Source: Ekhidna sp051379705
GTDB lineage: Bacteria > Bacteroidota > Bacteroidia > Cytophagales > Cyclobacteriaceae
Reading direction: 5' to 3'
NCBI RefSeq assembly: GCF_051379705.1
Contig: NZ_CP179868.1
Span: forward strand, 3,782,001-3,846,000
DNA length: 64,000 bases
Every line of letters begins with the position of its first letter. The stretch's first letter is position 1. Below, piece by piece: positions 16,825 to 25,666 of this stretch. The translations under genes and the position numbers were made by a program. Below the pieces are notes generated by a model. The model was not told the DNA's origin and made no database searches. It was given only the letters and a program-made list of their open reading frames with translations.

Positions 16825-18309
16825 ATGAGTAAAGAACAGTTTAGCAATAGATGGGGGATAGTGTTGGCCGCCTTAGGGATGGCAATTGGTGCCGGAAACC
16901 TTTGGCGTTTTCCAAGGTTGGCAGGTCAATATGGAGGCTCTTTTATTCTTCTTTGGATTCTATTCCTCTTCATCTGGTCTATACCACTTCTACTATCTGA
17001 ATTTGCGATAGGAAAAAAATTCAAGAAAGGAGTTATTGGAAGCTTTGCTCAATTTGCAGGGAAGAAATACGCATGGATGGGCTTCTTTATCACCATGTGT
17101 ACGCTTGGAATTGCCTTTTATTATTCCATCGTTACGGCATGGTCGTTTAGGTATCTGACATTCTCGTTGAGAAATATATTCAGGGAGGCCACACTACTCG
17201 AAACCCTGCAATCTGACCCTGACTATCTCACCAATTTTTGGAACGGTATTTCCAATGGAGACTGGATAACCGTTGTGGTTTACATATGCGTCATCTTCCT
17301 TGCCGCATTCATCTTGATCAGAGGCGTAAAAAACGGGCTTGAAAAAGCGAATAAATTGTTAATTCCTAGCCTCTTTATTTTATTGGTAATTATTGTGATG
17401 GTTTCGCTCAGTATGGAGGGAGGTGTAAGAGGGTTGGAATATATGTTTGCGGTAGATTGGTCTCTCTTTAGTGATTCTACAATCTGGATAGAGGCATTAT
17501 CTCAATCAGCCTGGAGTACAGGAGCCGGCTGGGGATTGATGATGACATTGTCAGCTTTTTCTAGAGATGATGAAGATGTAACACTAAACACCTTTATTGG
17601 GGCGTTTGGAAACAACACAGCCTCGTTATTGTCTGGCATGGCTATATTGCCAGCCGTCTTTGCGCTGGCTGCTTCTGATGCAGAAGCTATATCCTTCTTG
17701 CAATCCGGAAATCAGGCGCTTACCTTCACTATCATCCCAATGCTTTTTGCAAATGTGCCAGGAGGTGATTACTTATCAGTTTTGTTTTTCCTAGCGCTTT
17801 TTGTAGCTGCCTTTAGCTCGCTGCTACCAATGATTGAACTATTCATGCAAAATGTGAGAGACTTAAATATTTCCAAACGTAAGACACTCATCTTCGTCAT
17901 CGTTAGCTTTATCGCTTTTGGGTTTCCTTCTGCATGGTCGTTAAATTTCTTTTCCAACCAAGATTGGGTATGGGGAGTAGGTTTGATTGTAACAGGCCTT
18001 TTTATTCTCATAGGAGTGGCAATGAACAACCCGATTAAGTTTAAAGAGTCAACCATAGATATCGGGTCCGATATGATTCTTCCTTCCGGATTTTTCAGGT
18101 TTGCGATCTTTGCCAATATAGCTATTGGATTCTTTTTGATCTATTGGTGGCTCTCACAAGATTATAGCTCTACCTGGTTTAATGAAGAAGGACAATGGGA
18201 CCTATTTGGCACCTATAGCAATGCATCAACGATTACTCAGTGGGCCTTGGTGATAATAGTCGGGATTTTATTAAATAGATATTTGTATAAGAAATTTGTA
18301 AAGGAATGA
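16825..18309 (+). CDS. Sodium-dependent transporter, NSS/SNF family
   Basis: The 494-residue protein has the NSS (LeuT) fold with about 12 membrane helices. TM1 carries NRWGIVLAALGMAIGAGNLWRFP, the classic unwound helix whose Gly-Ala-Gly-Asn backbone binds sodium and substrate. TM6 contains QSAWSTGAGWGLMMTLSAF. The family imports amino acids or related amines with sodium. A small MetS-like membrane subunit overlaps its stop codon by ATGA, which places it with MetP-type bacterial transporters known for methionine and alanine uptake; the substrate here is inferred only. Confidence 0.93.
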   Translation: MSKEQFSNRWGIVLAALGMAIGAGNLWRFPRLAGQYGGSFILLWILFLFIWSIPLLLSEFAIGKKFKKGVIGSFAQFAGKKYAWMGFFITMCTLGIAFYYSIVTAWSFRYLTFSLRNIFREATLLETLQSDPDYLTNFWNGISNGDWITVVVYICVIFLAAFILIRGVKNGLEKANKLLIPSLFILLVIIVMVSLSMEGGVRGLEYMFAVDWSLFSDSTIWIEALSQSAWSTGAGWGLMMTLSAFSRDDEDVTLNTFIGAFGNNTASLLSGMAILPAVFALAASDAEAISFLQSGNQALTFTIIPMLFANVPGGDYLSVLFFLALFVAAFSSLLPMIELFMQNVRDLNISKRKTLIFVIVSFIAFGFPSAWSLNFFSNQDWVWGVGLIVTGLFILIGVAMNNPIKFKESTIDIGSDMILPSGFFRFAIFANIAIGFFLIYWWLSQDYSSTWFNEEGQWDLFGTYSNASTITQWALVIIVGILLNRYLYKKFVKE

Positions 18310-18410
18310 GCACAGGAGGTATCATAAGTATGATTGTCATTCTAACTATTGTGGTAGGTGGCTTCATTTATTTTTTGACTAAAGCAATAAAAAAAGAAAA
18401 AGGAAAATAG
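18306..18410 (+). CDS. MetS-like small subunit of the NSS transporter, 34 residues
   Basis: An ATG overlapping the transporter's TGA opens a 34-codon frame. It has a short polar start (MSTGGIIS), one hydrophobic helix (MIVILTIVVGGFIYFLTKAI) and a Lys-rich tail (KKEKGK). This size, single-helix design and ATGA coupling match the MetS small subunits known to be needed by MetP-type NSS transporters. A MazG-like gene starts 4 nt later. Gene finders often miss it because of its length. Confidence 0.8.
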   Translation: MSTGGIISMIVILTIVVGGFIYFLTKAIKKEKGK

Positions 18411-18414
18411 ACAT

Positions 18415-18885
18415 ATGGATAAAATTGACCCATTAAATCAAGTAGCTGAATTTCATAACACATTTAGACATCCTGTTCTGGACACACCTCAGATTCCATC
18501 AGAGGACAGGTGCAAACTGAGAGTATCCTTGATTGCAGAAGAACTTAAGGAGTTGCAGGAAGCGATTGATGATAATGACCTAGTAGAAATAGCTGATGCA
18601 CTTTGTGATATTCAGTACGTATTGTCAGGAGCCGTACTTGAATTCGGATTAGGCGATAAGTTTAGAGACTTGTTTGATGAAGTACAACGATCCAATATGA
18701 GTAAGGCGTGCGATACGGAGCAGGAGGCAAAGGATACTGTTGAACACTACAAATCCAACAAGGATACAGAGGCCTATTACGAACAACGAGATGGAAAGTG
18801 GTTAGTTTATCGAAAAGGTGATAATAAGACGTTGAAATCCATCAACTATTCTCCTGCTGATTTGAAGGCAATTCTTGATCGATAA
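18415..18885 (+). CDS. MazG-like nucleoside triphosphate pyrophosphohydrolase
   Basis: The 156-residue protein is an all-alpha NTP-PPase superfamily member. RVSLIAEELKELQEAIDDNDLVEIADALCDIQYVL gives the metal-binding E-x2-E ... E-x2-D pattern of MazG-like enzymes. The C-terminal third, with YYEQRDGKWLVYRKGDNKTLKS, is a short beta-rich tail seen in Bacteroidota versions. The likely role is hydrolysis of a non-canonical or excess nucleotide to the monophosphate; the substrate is unknown. It lies 4 nt after the MetS-like gene, inside an operon that runs to DoxX. Confidence 0.85.
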   Translation: MDKIDPLNQVAEFHNTFRHPVLDTPQIPSEDRCKLRVSLIAEELKELQEAIDDNDLVEIADALCDIQYVLSGAVLEFGLGDKFRDLFDEVQRSNMSKACDTEQEAKDTVEHYKSNKDTEAYYEQRDGKWLVYRKGDNKTLKSINYSPADLKAILDR

Positions 18886-18919
18886 GGATAAATTAGGTGT
18901 GCGTTGTTCTAAGGTCATA

Positions 18920-19513
18920 ATGCGATATACACTTTCAGTACTACTTCTTGTTTTTGCTTTTTTATCGAGCGCACAAACAACTAAAATCTTATTTGTAGGA
19001 AATAGTCTAACGTATACAAATAACCTTCCTTCATTAGTGGAACAAGAAGCTAAGAGTAGGGGAGTGAAAGTAAAAACGCTGACTTTGGCCTATCCCAATT
19101 ACGCAATTATTGACCACTGGAATGATGGTGAAGTTCAGAAGTATATAAAAAGCGAAAAGTATGACTATGTCATAATACAGCAGGGTCCTTCATCCCAAAG
19201 CGAAGGACGCAAGATGTTAATAGAAGACGGTAATAAATTGCAAAAACTCTGTGAGCAAAGCGGATCAAAGCTTGTCTATTTTATGGTATGGCCATCGCAG
19301 ACCTATTACCATACATTTGAAGGTGTAATAAAAAACCATCGGGATGCGGCTAAAACGAATGAGGCAATTCTGTGTCCAGTTGGAGAAGCTTGGAAAGCTT
19401 ATTTTGAAAATACAGAAGACTATTCATTATACGGACCAGATGGATTCCATCCTTCTCCCAAAGGAAGCAGGCTAGCAGCTGAAGTTATAGTTGACACCTT
19501 ATTCGAACAATGA
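18920..19513 (+). CDS. Secreted SGNH-type hydrolase (DUF4886-like)
   Basis: The 197-residue protein starts at ATG 18920, which begins a signal peptide (RYTLSVLLLVFAFLSSAQ). A frame opening at 18875 would place 15 polar residues before it and overlap the MazG gene. The mature protein begins TTKILFVGNSLTYTNNLPS, the GNSLT nucleophile block of SGNH/DUF4886 hydrolases. QQGPSS and a C-terminal GPDGFHPSPKGS block with the catalytic Asp-x-x-His follow. It is a predicted periplasmic or exported esterase; the substrate is unknown. It overlaps the DoxX gene by ATGA. Confidence 0.85.
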   Translation: MRYTLSVLLLVFAFLSSAQTTKILFVGNSLTYTNNLPSLVEQEAKSRGVKVKTLTLAYPNYAIIDHWNDGEVQKYIKSEKYDYVIIQQGPSSQSEGRKMLIEDGNKLQKLCEQSGSKLVYFMVWPSQTYYHTFEGVIKNHRDAAKTNEAILCPVGEAWKAYFENTEDYSLYGPDGFHPSPKGSRLAAEVIVDTLFEQ

Positions 19514-19914
19514 ACAAGCTAAAACAGATCGCGGATTTACCTATTAGGATCACTGTGGGATTTCACTTAATCTATGGTACCCAGGATAATGTTTTTTCTT
19601 GGGATCGAATGTTGGAGTTTAGAAACTTTTTGGAAGCATTTGGTGCTCCTTTACCATTGATTTCAGCTATTATATCTGTTTATGCCCAATTCATTTGCGG
19701 TATTTTGTTCATTCTTGGATGGAAGGTTCGATATGCAGGTGCAATTATGACTTTCAATTTTATTGTAGCAATACTGCTGGTACATCTAACTGATCCATAC
19801 CCAACTATTTATCCTGCCATTTCAATGCTTACCGGAGCTATTTTCATGTTGCTAAATGGAGCTGGACCTGTAAGTCTTGATTATAAGTTGGCCACAAAAA
19901 AAGGTGACCGCTAA
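19510..19914 (+). CDS. DoxX family membrane protein
   Basis: The 134-residue protein has four predicted helices. IRITVGFHLIYGTQDNVFSWDRM and FLEAFGAPLPLISAIISVYAQFICGILFILGW match the DoxX/SURF4-like fold, with MTFNFIVAILLVHL and MLTGAIFMLLNGAGPVSLDY at the end. The function is not established for most members; some have been linked to membrane redox or stress responses. It ends the operon NSS-MetS-MazG-SGNH-DoxX and overlaps the SGNH gene by 4 nt. Confidence 0.85.
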   Translation: MNKLKQIADLPIRITVGFHLIYGTQDNVFSWDRMLEFRNFLEAFGAPLPLISAIISVYAQFICGILFILGWKVRYAGAIMTFNFIVAILLVHLTDPYPTIYPAISMLTGAIFMLLNGAGPVSLDYKLATKKGDR

Positions 19915-19951
19915 GCCACCTTTCTCTGTAGTAGAGTAGTATGAAAAATCT

Positions 19952-20416
19952 TTAATCAACTTTTGTCATATAAACTGATCGATTTTTTTCGTGTTCATCA
20001 CTGACTAGAATGCCATCAACTAATTTCCACTCATCATCATCCGTGCTTATGCTAAAGTCATCACCGTCATCATCAATGTCTTCAATGACCAAATAGCCAC
20101 GTTTATTGATGTACCACGTTCCTGTTTCAGTTTCTGTCTCGTCGTAAGCATTAACTGTGATCTTAACGTCGTTATCGCGTTGGAATTCGAAATAGATTTC
20201 AATGTCTTCCATGATACCTCCCACAAAGCCAGATACTGCCTTTATGAATACTTCTTCGAGCATTGTATCAGCCTCTTCGGCTTCTTCGTCCATTTCTTCT
20301 TCAATATCAATGACCAGTTTCCAAGTGCCTATAATGTCTTTTTCCTGTACTCTTTGAGCCTGTACGACTATCGTAAGGCAAAGTGCTGTGATAAATAATC
20401 CGATTGTCCTTTTCAT
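19952..20416 (-). CDS. Secreted lipocalin-like/acidic protein
   Basis: The 154-residue protein has a signal peptide, MKRTIGLFITALCLTIVVQA. I use the ATG at 20416 because the longer frame to 20506 has 30 codons of non-signal sequence before it. The mature part begins QRVQEKDIIGTWKLV, an opening typical of lipocalin-like domains. A strongly acidic stretch (DIEEEMDEEAEEADTMLEE) follows, then beta strands with TGTWYINKRGYLVIED. The acidic insert may bind calcium or be disordered. The function is unknown. It is divergent from ffh. Confidence 0.75.
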   Translation of the reverse strand: MKRTIGLFITALCLTIVVQAQRVQEKDIIGTWKLVIDIEEEMDEEAEEADTMLEEVFIKAVSGFVGGIMEDIEIYFEFQRDNDVKITVNAYDETETETGTWYINKRGYLVIEDIDDDGDDFSISTDDDEWKLVDGILVSDEHEKNRSVYMTKVD

Positions 20417-20520
20417 CTTACTGTTAAGTTGTATATTGTTATGCAAGGTACTGTATATACTAGAATTCCTATAATAAGGTTTCATTTCTTTATAACTATA
20501 ATTCACTGCCCACTATTTTA

Positions 20521-20528
20521 TACCTTTG
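20521..20528 (+). promoter_or_regulatory. -7 box (TACCTTTG) of the ffh promoter
   Basis: This is a perfect TAnnTTTG match 22 nt before the ffh ATG at 20550. No clear -33 TTTG is found at the usual 19-21 nt spacing. Transcription would start near 20535, giving a short leader. Confidence 0.5.
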
Positions 20529-20549
20529 CAGCAAGATTTTATAGAGAAT

Positions 20550-21878
20550 ATGTTTGATAGTTTAAGTGTAAAGCTGGATCGGGCGTTTAAGACGCTCAAA
20601 GGACAAGGACAGATCACAGAGATCAATATCGCTGCGACGATAAAAGAGATCAGAAGAGCTCTCGTAGATGCTGATGTGAACTATAAAGTAGCCAAAGAGG
20701 TAACAGATAAAATCAAAGAAGAGGCGCTTGGTCGTGACGTTCTTATCTCAGTATCTCCAGGACAATTGCTTACAAAGATTGTATCTGAAGAGCTGACTAA
20801 TCTCATGGGTGAGACCAATGTTCCTGTTAGTCTGGAAGGAAACCCAAACATTATTTTGATATCCGGTTTGCAAGGTTCTGGTAAGACAACCTTTACCGGC
20901 AAGCTGGCCAACTTGATGAAGAAGCAGGGGAGAACTGTACTGCTCGCAGCTTGTGATATTTATCGACCTGCCGCAATTGATCAGTTAAAGGTGCTTGGAG
21001 AGCAGGTTGGAGTGGAGGTTTATGCCGAACCTGAAAATAAAGATGCTGTTCAGATTGCAAAAAATGCGATCAAACATGCAAAGGATAATGGCAAGAAAAC
21101 GCTCATCATAGATACAGCTGGACGTTTGGCTGTGGATGAACAAATGATGAACGAAATTTCTGAGCTGAAGAAGGCGGTTAATCCAGCAGAAACATTGTTC
21201 GTAGTTGACTCCATGACGGGGCAGGACGCCGTGAATACTGCAGCGACATTCAATGAACGACTCAATTTTGATGGGGTAGTGTTAACTAAGTTAGATGGAG
21301 ATACACGAGGTGGTGCGGCCCTTTCCATAAGAAAGGAAGTAGAGAAGCCAATCAAATACATATCTACAGGTGAGAAGATGGATGCCATTGATCTCTTCCA
21401 CCCAGATAGGATGGCGAGCAGGATTCTCGGAATGGGAGATGTGGTCAGCTTGGTAGAGCGCGCTCAGCAAAACTACGATGAGGAAGAAGCTAGAAGAATC
21501 AATAAAAAGATCCGAAAGAATCAATTTGGATTTGATGATTTCCTTGCTCAGATGGAACAGATGAAGAAAATGGGGAGCATGAAAGACCTGCTTGGTATGA
21601 TCCCAGGGATGGGCAAGGCGATAAAAGATATTGATATTGATGATGATTCGCTCAAGCCTATTGAGGCTATCATAAAGTCGATGACACCAAAGGAACGGAC
21701 GCAACCGGAAATCCTTAATGGCAACCGAAAGCAACGGATAGCCAAGGGAAGCGGAACCTCAATTCAGGAGGTAAATCAATTACTAAAGCAGTTTGAGCAA
21801 ATGCGTAAGATGATGAAGATGATGAATAAATCCGGCGGAAAACGTGCGCTCGCAAATATGCTAGGAGGGATGAAATAA
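20550..21878 (+). CDS. ffh: Signal recognition particle protein Ffh
   Basis: The 442-residue protein has the SRP54 layout: N domain (about 1-85), G domain with GLQGSGKTT, DTAGRL, TKLDGD and GxGD-type guanine and phosphate loops, and a Met-rich C-terminal M domain (MEQMKKMGSMKDLLGMIPGM, then FEQMRKMMKMM). It is a GTPase that, with 4.5S RNA, delivers nascent membrane proteins to FtsY and SecYEG. The ATG at 20550 (MFDSLSVKL) is the family start; a TTG at 20526 lies in the -7 box. No FtsY gene is nearby. Confidence 0.97.
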   Translation: MFDSLSVKLDRAFKTLKGQGQITEINIAATIKEIRRALVDADVNYKVAKEVTDKIKEEALGRDVLISVSPGQLLTKIVSEELTNLMGETNVPVSLEGNPNIILISGLQGSGKTTFTGKLANLMKKQGRTVLLAACDIYRPAAIDQLKVLGEQVGVEVYAEPENKDAVQIAKNAIKHAKDNGKKTLIIDTAGRLAVDEQMMNEISELKKAVNPAETLFVVDSMTGQDAVNTAATFNERLNFDGVVLTKLDGDTRGGAALSIRKEVEKPIKYISTGEKMDAIDLFHPDRMASRILGMGDVVSLVERAQQNYDEEEARRINKKIRKNQFGFDDFLAQMEQMKKMGSMKDLLGMIPGMGKAIKDIDIDDDSLKPIEAIIKSMTPKERTQPEILNGNRKQRIAKGSGTSIQEVNQLLKQFEQMRKMMKMMNKSGGKRALANMLGGMK

Positions 21879-22047
21879 TCAGATCATTCTATTAATATTT
21901 TCGTCATTCTTTTGGCTACAGCAGACGATTCTGAGTCACTTTATATAGTTTTACATCTGATCAAAAACACCTGTAGTACTGATAAATATCCTATTGCAGC
22001 GTATTACTGATACCTATTTTGTGGTTTCTAACCAATAGATGAATGCC

Positions 22048-22899
22048 ATGAAAAAAATATTAGTTCCTACCGATTTTTCCAGTTTGTCTGAGCATGCATT
22101 GGATTTTGCAATTCAACTAGCCAAGCCTCTCAAAGCAAGTGTGGAGGTAATACATTTAGAAGAAGTTCCTTTGGGTGATTTGTCGTTACACCTTTCGGGT
22201 GAAGCAGGAGGTAGTACAGTTTCTCAAGATTCCTTGTATGTCGCACAATTGCTTAGATCAAATAAGCAAAAGTTAAATACGCTGAGTGAGGAGTATAATA
22301 CTGATGAAGTTCCCGTAAAAGCATTTCAAATTGGAGGTGGCTTTCTGAAAGGAATGCAACATTACACTACTGAAAATGAGATTGACTTGGTTGTTATTGG
22401 AACGACAGGTGAGGAGAGTATTCAAGAGTTCTTTAGTGGAAATCACACTGAACAATTGATTGAGCATTTAAATGTTCCGGTTGTTTCACTTCAGGATCAG
22501 CAATTTCACCCAATCGAAGACATTGTCCTAGGGCTAGATATCGAAGATGAAAAGTATACTCGGCAGGCGTTTGAAAAAGTCAAGGTCATCTGTGAAGCTT
22601 TGGGCTCTACACTTCATATCATAGATGTGACCAAGTCTAAAGATGACGAAAAAATGATGGGCATGCTGAATAAAATTGCGAAGATCGCTGGTCTGCCCAA
22701 CTTCCTTGTTGATGTAATTGAAGATAAAGATTCTAAGAATGCGCTGTTGGATTATGCTGAAGGTACAGGCGCAGGCTTGATCATAATTTTATCAGAAGCC
22801 AAAGGCGGATTGAGTCGTTTTCTGCAACATTCATTTGCAACGCGGATGACCAAGAAATCCTCGATTCCGGTGCTTACCATTAACAAATCACACCTTTAA
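22048..22899 (+). CDS. Tandem-domain universal stress protein
   Basis: The 283-residue protein contains two Usp domains, each about 140 residues. The first opens KKILVPTDFSSLSEHALDFA and ends in the nucleotide loop LVVIGTTGEESIQEFFSGNHTEQL. The second starts about IEDIVLGLDIEDEKYTRQAF and ends with SKSSIPVLTI-type strands. The first loop, G-T-T-G-x7-G-N, resembles the ATP-binding G-x2-G-x9-G-S/T pattern, while the second is weaker. The ATG at 22048 fits family starts; 22039 adds three residues. It is a cytosolic stress-linked protein of unclear biochemical role. Confidence 0.88.
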   Translation: MKKILVPTDFSSLSEHALDFAIQLAKPLKASVEVIHLEEVPLGDLSLHLSGEAGGSTVSQDSLYVAQLLRSNKQKLNTLSEEYNTDEVPVKAFQIGGGFLKGMQHYTTENEIDLVVIGTTGEESIQEFFSGNHTEQLIEHLNVPVVSLQDQQFHPIEDIVLGLDIEDEKYTRQAFEKVKVICEALGSTLHIIDVTKSKDDEKMMGMLNKIAKIAGLPNFLVDVIEDKDSKNALLDYAEGTGAGLIIILSEAKGGLSRFLQHSFATRMTKKSSIPVLTINKSHL

Positions 22900-22911
22900 A
22901 GGATTAGAAAC

Positions 22912-22941
22912 GATAAAGGCTCATTGTTATGAGCCTTTATC
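22912..22941. terminator. Shared bidirectional terminator
   Basis: GATAAAGGCTCAT (22912-22924), a 4-nt loop and ATGAGCCTTTATC (22929-22941) form a perfect 13-bp stem between the convergent Usp and PLP-enzyme genes. It probably serves both. Confidence 0.75.
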
Positions 22942-22950
22942 TATTCACCT

Positions 22951-24801
22951 TCAGTCAATGCTTGCAACGAAGGTTGAAAAGACTTCTTTATGTCGGTTCA
23001 AGTCTAAATCAGCTGAAACTGCCACACGAGCGATATAATCTTTATCGGCTTCTTTTGTGGTTCCTTGAGTTGAGGTTGCTGGAATCGTCCAGTAGCATCC
23101 TTTTAGTTGTCCGTAACTGACACAGTATTTGCTTTCGTCTGGAATTTCAGTGATCATCAGATTTATCAATTTATCGTTCAAGGCTCTTTTAGAAGATTCT
23201 CTTTCTTCGTGCGAACTCCCCTTGGTTGGTAGATCCAATGAAAACACTGATGGTGTAAATCCTTTCAGTGCTAATTCTTCAGAGACAAAATTGATTTTTG
23301 CTTCCGGCAATTTCTTTTTGATATGATTGACAAATTCACGTGTATTTTTATACGCATCATGGATTCGTTGATTCATGGAAGGTAATTGCTCTGCTAATAT
23401 TTTTACCTGAAGACTGGTGGCCTCATTGTCACAAAGCATCAGGTGTCTAGCTATTTTCCCCATCAACTCTTCAGCTTTCTCATTGGCTACACAGTAACCT
23501 GCCGTGCACTTACCTCCGCTTGGGAATTTGGAACCGCTTACATAAGCAATCGAGCGCACGGTTGAAAGAATTCCTCCTTCAGCCAAGAATTGGACGTTAG
23601 GACAAAAGGTCTGATCTAGAATAAAGACAGGATCAATTGCCTTTTTACCTTTTTGTGTCTTACGCTCCAAACTCAAAGCTTCCTTCAATTTTTCAAGGTC
23701 AGGTACTTCCACTCGCGGGTTTGTTGGAATCTCTGCAATAATAAATGGCACTGCATCCTCACTTGCTACTTTATTCAAGATACTATCAACACTGCGAACC
23801 ATGTCGTTATCTCCGTCAACAAGCAAGTCTAATACTTCAACATTCTCAAGGCAGGCCGCAACACGCCTCGCTTGATCATTTGTGCCTCCGTAGCAATTAG
23901 GTGGCACTACAATTTTGATCTCTTTGCCTGGATATGCGAACATAGCATGGTCAATGAGTCCCATCATGATGGCATATTGCACCGATAGCCCACTCGAACC
24001 TAATAATGGATTTGAATGGGTTCCAGTTATCTCACGAATAGAATCCAGAACAAGTTTCTTATTTGATTCAAGTTTGCTTTGCTCTTTAGCGATGACGGGA
24101 GACGATTCAACTAGAAGCCGCAAAGTCGATAGACAATCAGCTGGTGTCATGGCAATGGTTTCTCTCCTTCGCACATGCTGAATTTCTGAGATGTAGGTTT
24201 CATTTTTCTCACCATTCACCAACAGTAGACTTCCAAGGAGATCATGGAGGCTAATAAAAAAGTCAATGTTGGGAGAGAAGTTGATTGGTTTTTTTAAATC
24301 CTGCTGAGCAATGAATACTATGCTGCCATCAAATTTCGGAATTTGCACTACACTATCTACTTGAATTAGGTCGAATGTATATCCATAAACATTCTTAAGA
24401 ACCTCTGGATCAAATTGAGAGGGTAGTTCATCTGAATATGCAACCAAGGTGTTTTTCTTTAGGAATAGATTCTTTCTTAAAATAGCCAAAATCGGAATCG
24501 TATTGGAAGAAAAGCTGATGACATCATCCGGATTGATGTTGTTCAATTTGGCAATAGTCCACTCCAGGACAGACGATAATGGATGACCTAATCGAATATA
24601 GTCAAATGCAGTAGGTAGATCGTTAAGTGCGGCCTTGTCAGAATTGTTGGCAGTATATAAAGACTCAAATCCTTCAAGAAATTCAGTTTTGGCTAATTCT
24701 TCATTGTAAATATCCAGACGATGAGTGGTCAGTCCCGTCCAATCGTCAGGCATATTTTCCAAGACGTCTTTTATAAAATTGAGTACTTTATTTTCGTTCA
24801 T
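22951..24801 (-). CDS. Large PLP-dependent enzyme of the Cys/Met metabolism fold
   Basis: The 616-residue protein is about 220 residues longer than ordinary cystathionine lyases/synthases. Its C-terminal two-thirds show the family blocks in order: VVPPNCYGGTNDQARRV (cf. YGGT), AEIPTNPRVEVPDLEKL (cf. ETPTNP), ILDQTF, and VSGSKFPSGGKCTAGY, where the Lys after SGS is the likely Schiff-base lysine. The N-terminal about 210 residues form another alpha/beta region that I do not recognise. The reaction is unknown; sulfur amino-acid chemistry is likely from homology only. A 14-nt palindrome lies 15 nt before its start. Confidence 0.8.
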   Translation of the reverse strand: MNENKVLNFIKDVLENMPDDWTGLTTHRLDIYNEELAKTEFLEGFESLYTANNSDKAALNDLPTAFDYIRLGHPLSSVLEWTIAKLNNINPDDVISFSSNTIPILAILRKNLFLKKNTLVAYSDELPSQFDPEVLKNVYGYTFDLIQVDSVVQIPKFDGSIVFIAQQDLKKPINFSPNIDFFISLHDLLGSLLLVNGEKNETYISEIQHVRRRETIAMTPADCLSTLRLLVESSPVIAKEQSKLESNKKLVLDSIREITGTHSNPLLGSSGLSVQYAIMMGLIDHAMFAYPGKEIKIVVPPNCYGGTNDQARRVAACLENVEVLDLLVDGDNDMVRSVDSILNKVASEDAVPFIIAEIPTNPRVEVPDLEKLKEALSLERKTQKGKKAIDPVFILDQTFCPNVQFLAEGGILSTVRSIAYVSGSKFPSGGKCTAGYCVANEKAEELMGKIARHLMLCDNEATSLQVKILAEQLPSMNQRIHDAYKNTREFVNHIKKKLPEAKINFVSEELALKGFTPSVFSLDLPTKGSSHEERESSKRALNDKLINLMITEIPDESKYCVSYGQLKGCYWTIPATSTQGTTKEADKDYIARVAVSADLDLNRHKEVFSTFVASID

Positions 24802-24938
24802 TAAATGATATTTTGACTTTCGCGAAAGTAGTGAAGTCCATCCATAAATTGAATGAATTAGTTACAAGGAATAGGTTAATTAGAGAACAAGTCAAAACTT
24901 TCGTAATCTGAGGTTGAGATAGCTGACATATTTATGAT

Positions 24939-25523
24939 CTAGAATCCGAAGGAATAATGGCCAATTATTTTGAAGTCAAAAAGTATGTCTTCAATCACCT
25001 GACCTGAGCCGATATTGTGAACAACAAGATTTCTTTTTCCATCATTTGACTTTTGGTCAATTATAATCCCAATATGTGTAATAGCTCCTCCAAGATTCCA
25101 GCAAACAATATCACCAGAGTGATAGTCATTGGGATTTCTTGATATGACTTTCACCTTTCCAAATCGTTCAAAAAATTTCATAAGGTTTGGAACTCTGCGA
25201 TGATCAATGTTTTTATCAGTAGAACTTAATCCCCAAATTTTTGGGTAACTATCAAAGTTCTTCCTCATGTCCTCATGAACCTCTTTTTGAAGGTCGATAC
25301 CAAGCTTTCTGTAGGCCCGAATCACAACATCGGTACACACACCTTTTCCCTCAGGGACATCTCCATTTGGATAATCGATTGAAAAATAGCTAGCATCGTA
25401 TACTACTTCATCCTTAGTGAGCTCTTTAGCTGAAGCTACTAGCTTTTCTTTATTCGCTTCTTGGCCTAAGCAGTGAAGAGATATAAATAGTAATAATGCT
25501 ATGAAAACGGGAGCAGACTTCAT
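24939..25523 (-). CDS. DUF1287 secreted protein (NlpC/P60-like)
   Basis: The 194-residue protein has a signal peptide, MKSAPVFIALLLFISLHCLGQ. GKGVCTDVVIRAYRKLGIDLQ supplies a conserved Cys, and DYHSGDIVCWNLGG and ITHIGIIID supply a His, the arrangement of DUF1287, a papain-like NlpC/P60-related family. The second conserved His is in VVHNIG. The role is probably periplasmic, possibly on peptidoglycan peptides; this is inferred from family. I prefer the ATG at 25523 over 25532 because it starts the signal directly. Confidence 0.88.
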   Translation of the reverse strand: MKSAPVFIALLLFISLHCLGQEANKEKLVASAKELTKDEVVYDASYFSIDYPNGDVPEGKGVCTDVVIRAYRKLGIDLQKEVHEDMRKNFDSYPKIWGLSSTDKNIDHRRVPNLMKFFERFGKVKVISRNPNDYHSGDIVCWNLGGAITHIGIIIDQKSNDGKRNLVVHNIGSGQVIEDILFDFKIIGHYSFGF

Positions 25524-25621
25524 ATGTGGCAATTTCTATCACTGCCTAAACGTGAAAAACACCAATTAGATTATGAGGTTTAATTTTTATTAATAATAAT
25601 GTAGAAGGCAACGCAACAAAA

Positions 25622-25645
25622 AAGGCTCTCCAAATGGAAAGCCTT
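25622..25645 (-). terminator. Intrinsic terminator of pdhB
   Basis: AAGGCT-TCC pairs with GGA-AGCCTT around AAAT with one mismatch. On the minus strand it is followed by a T run. It lies 21 nt past the pdhB stop. Confidence 0.7.
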
Positions 25646-25666
25646 AAAATTGATAGTTTTCTATTG

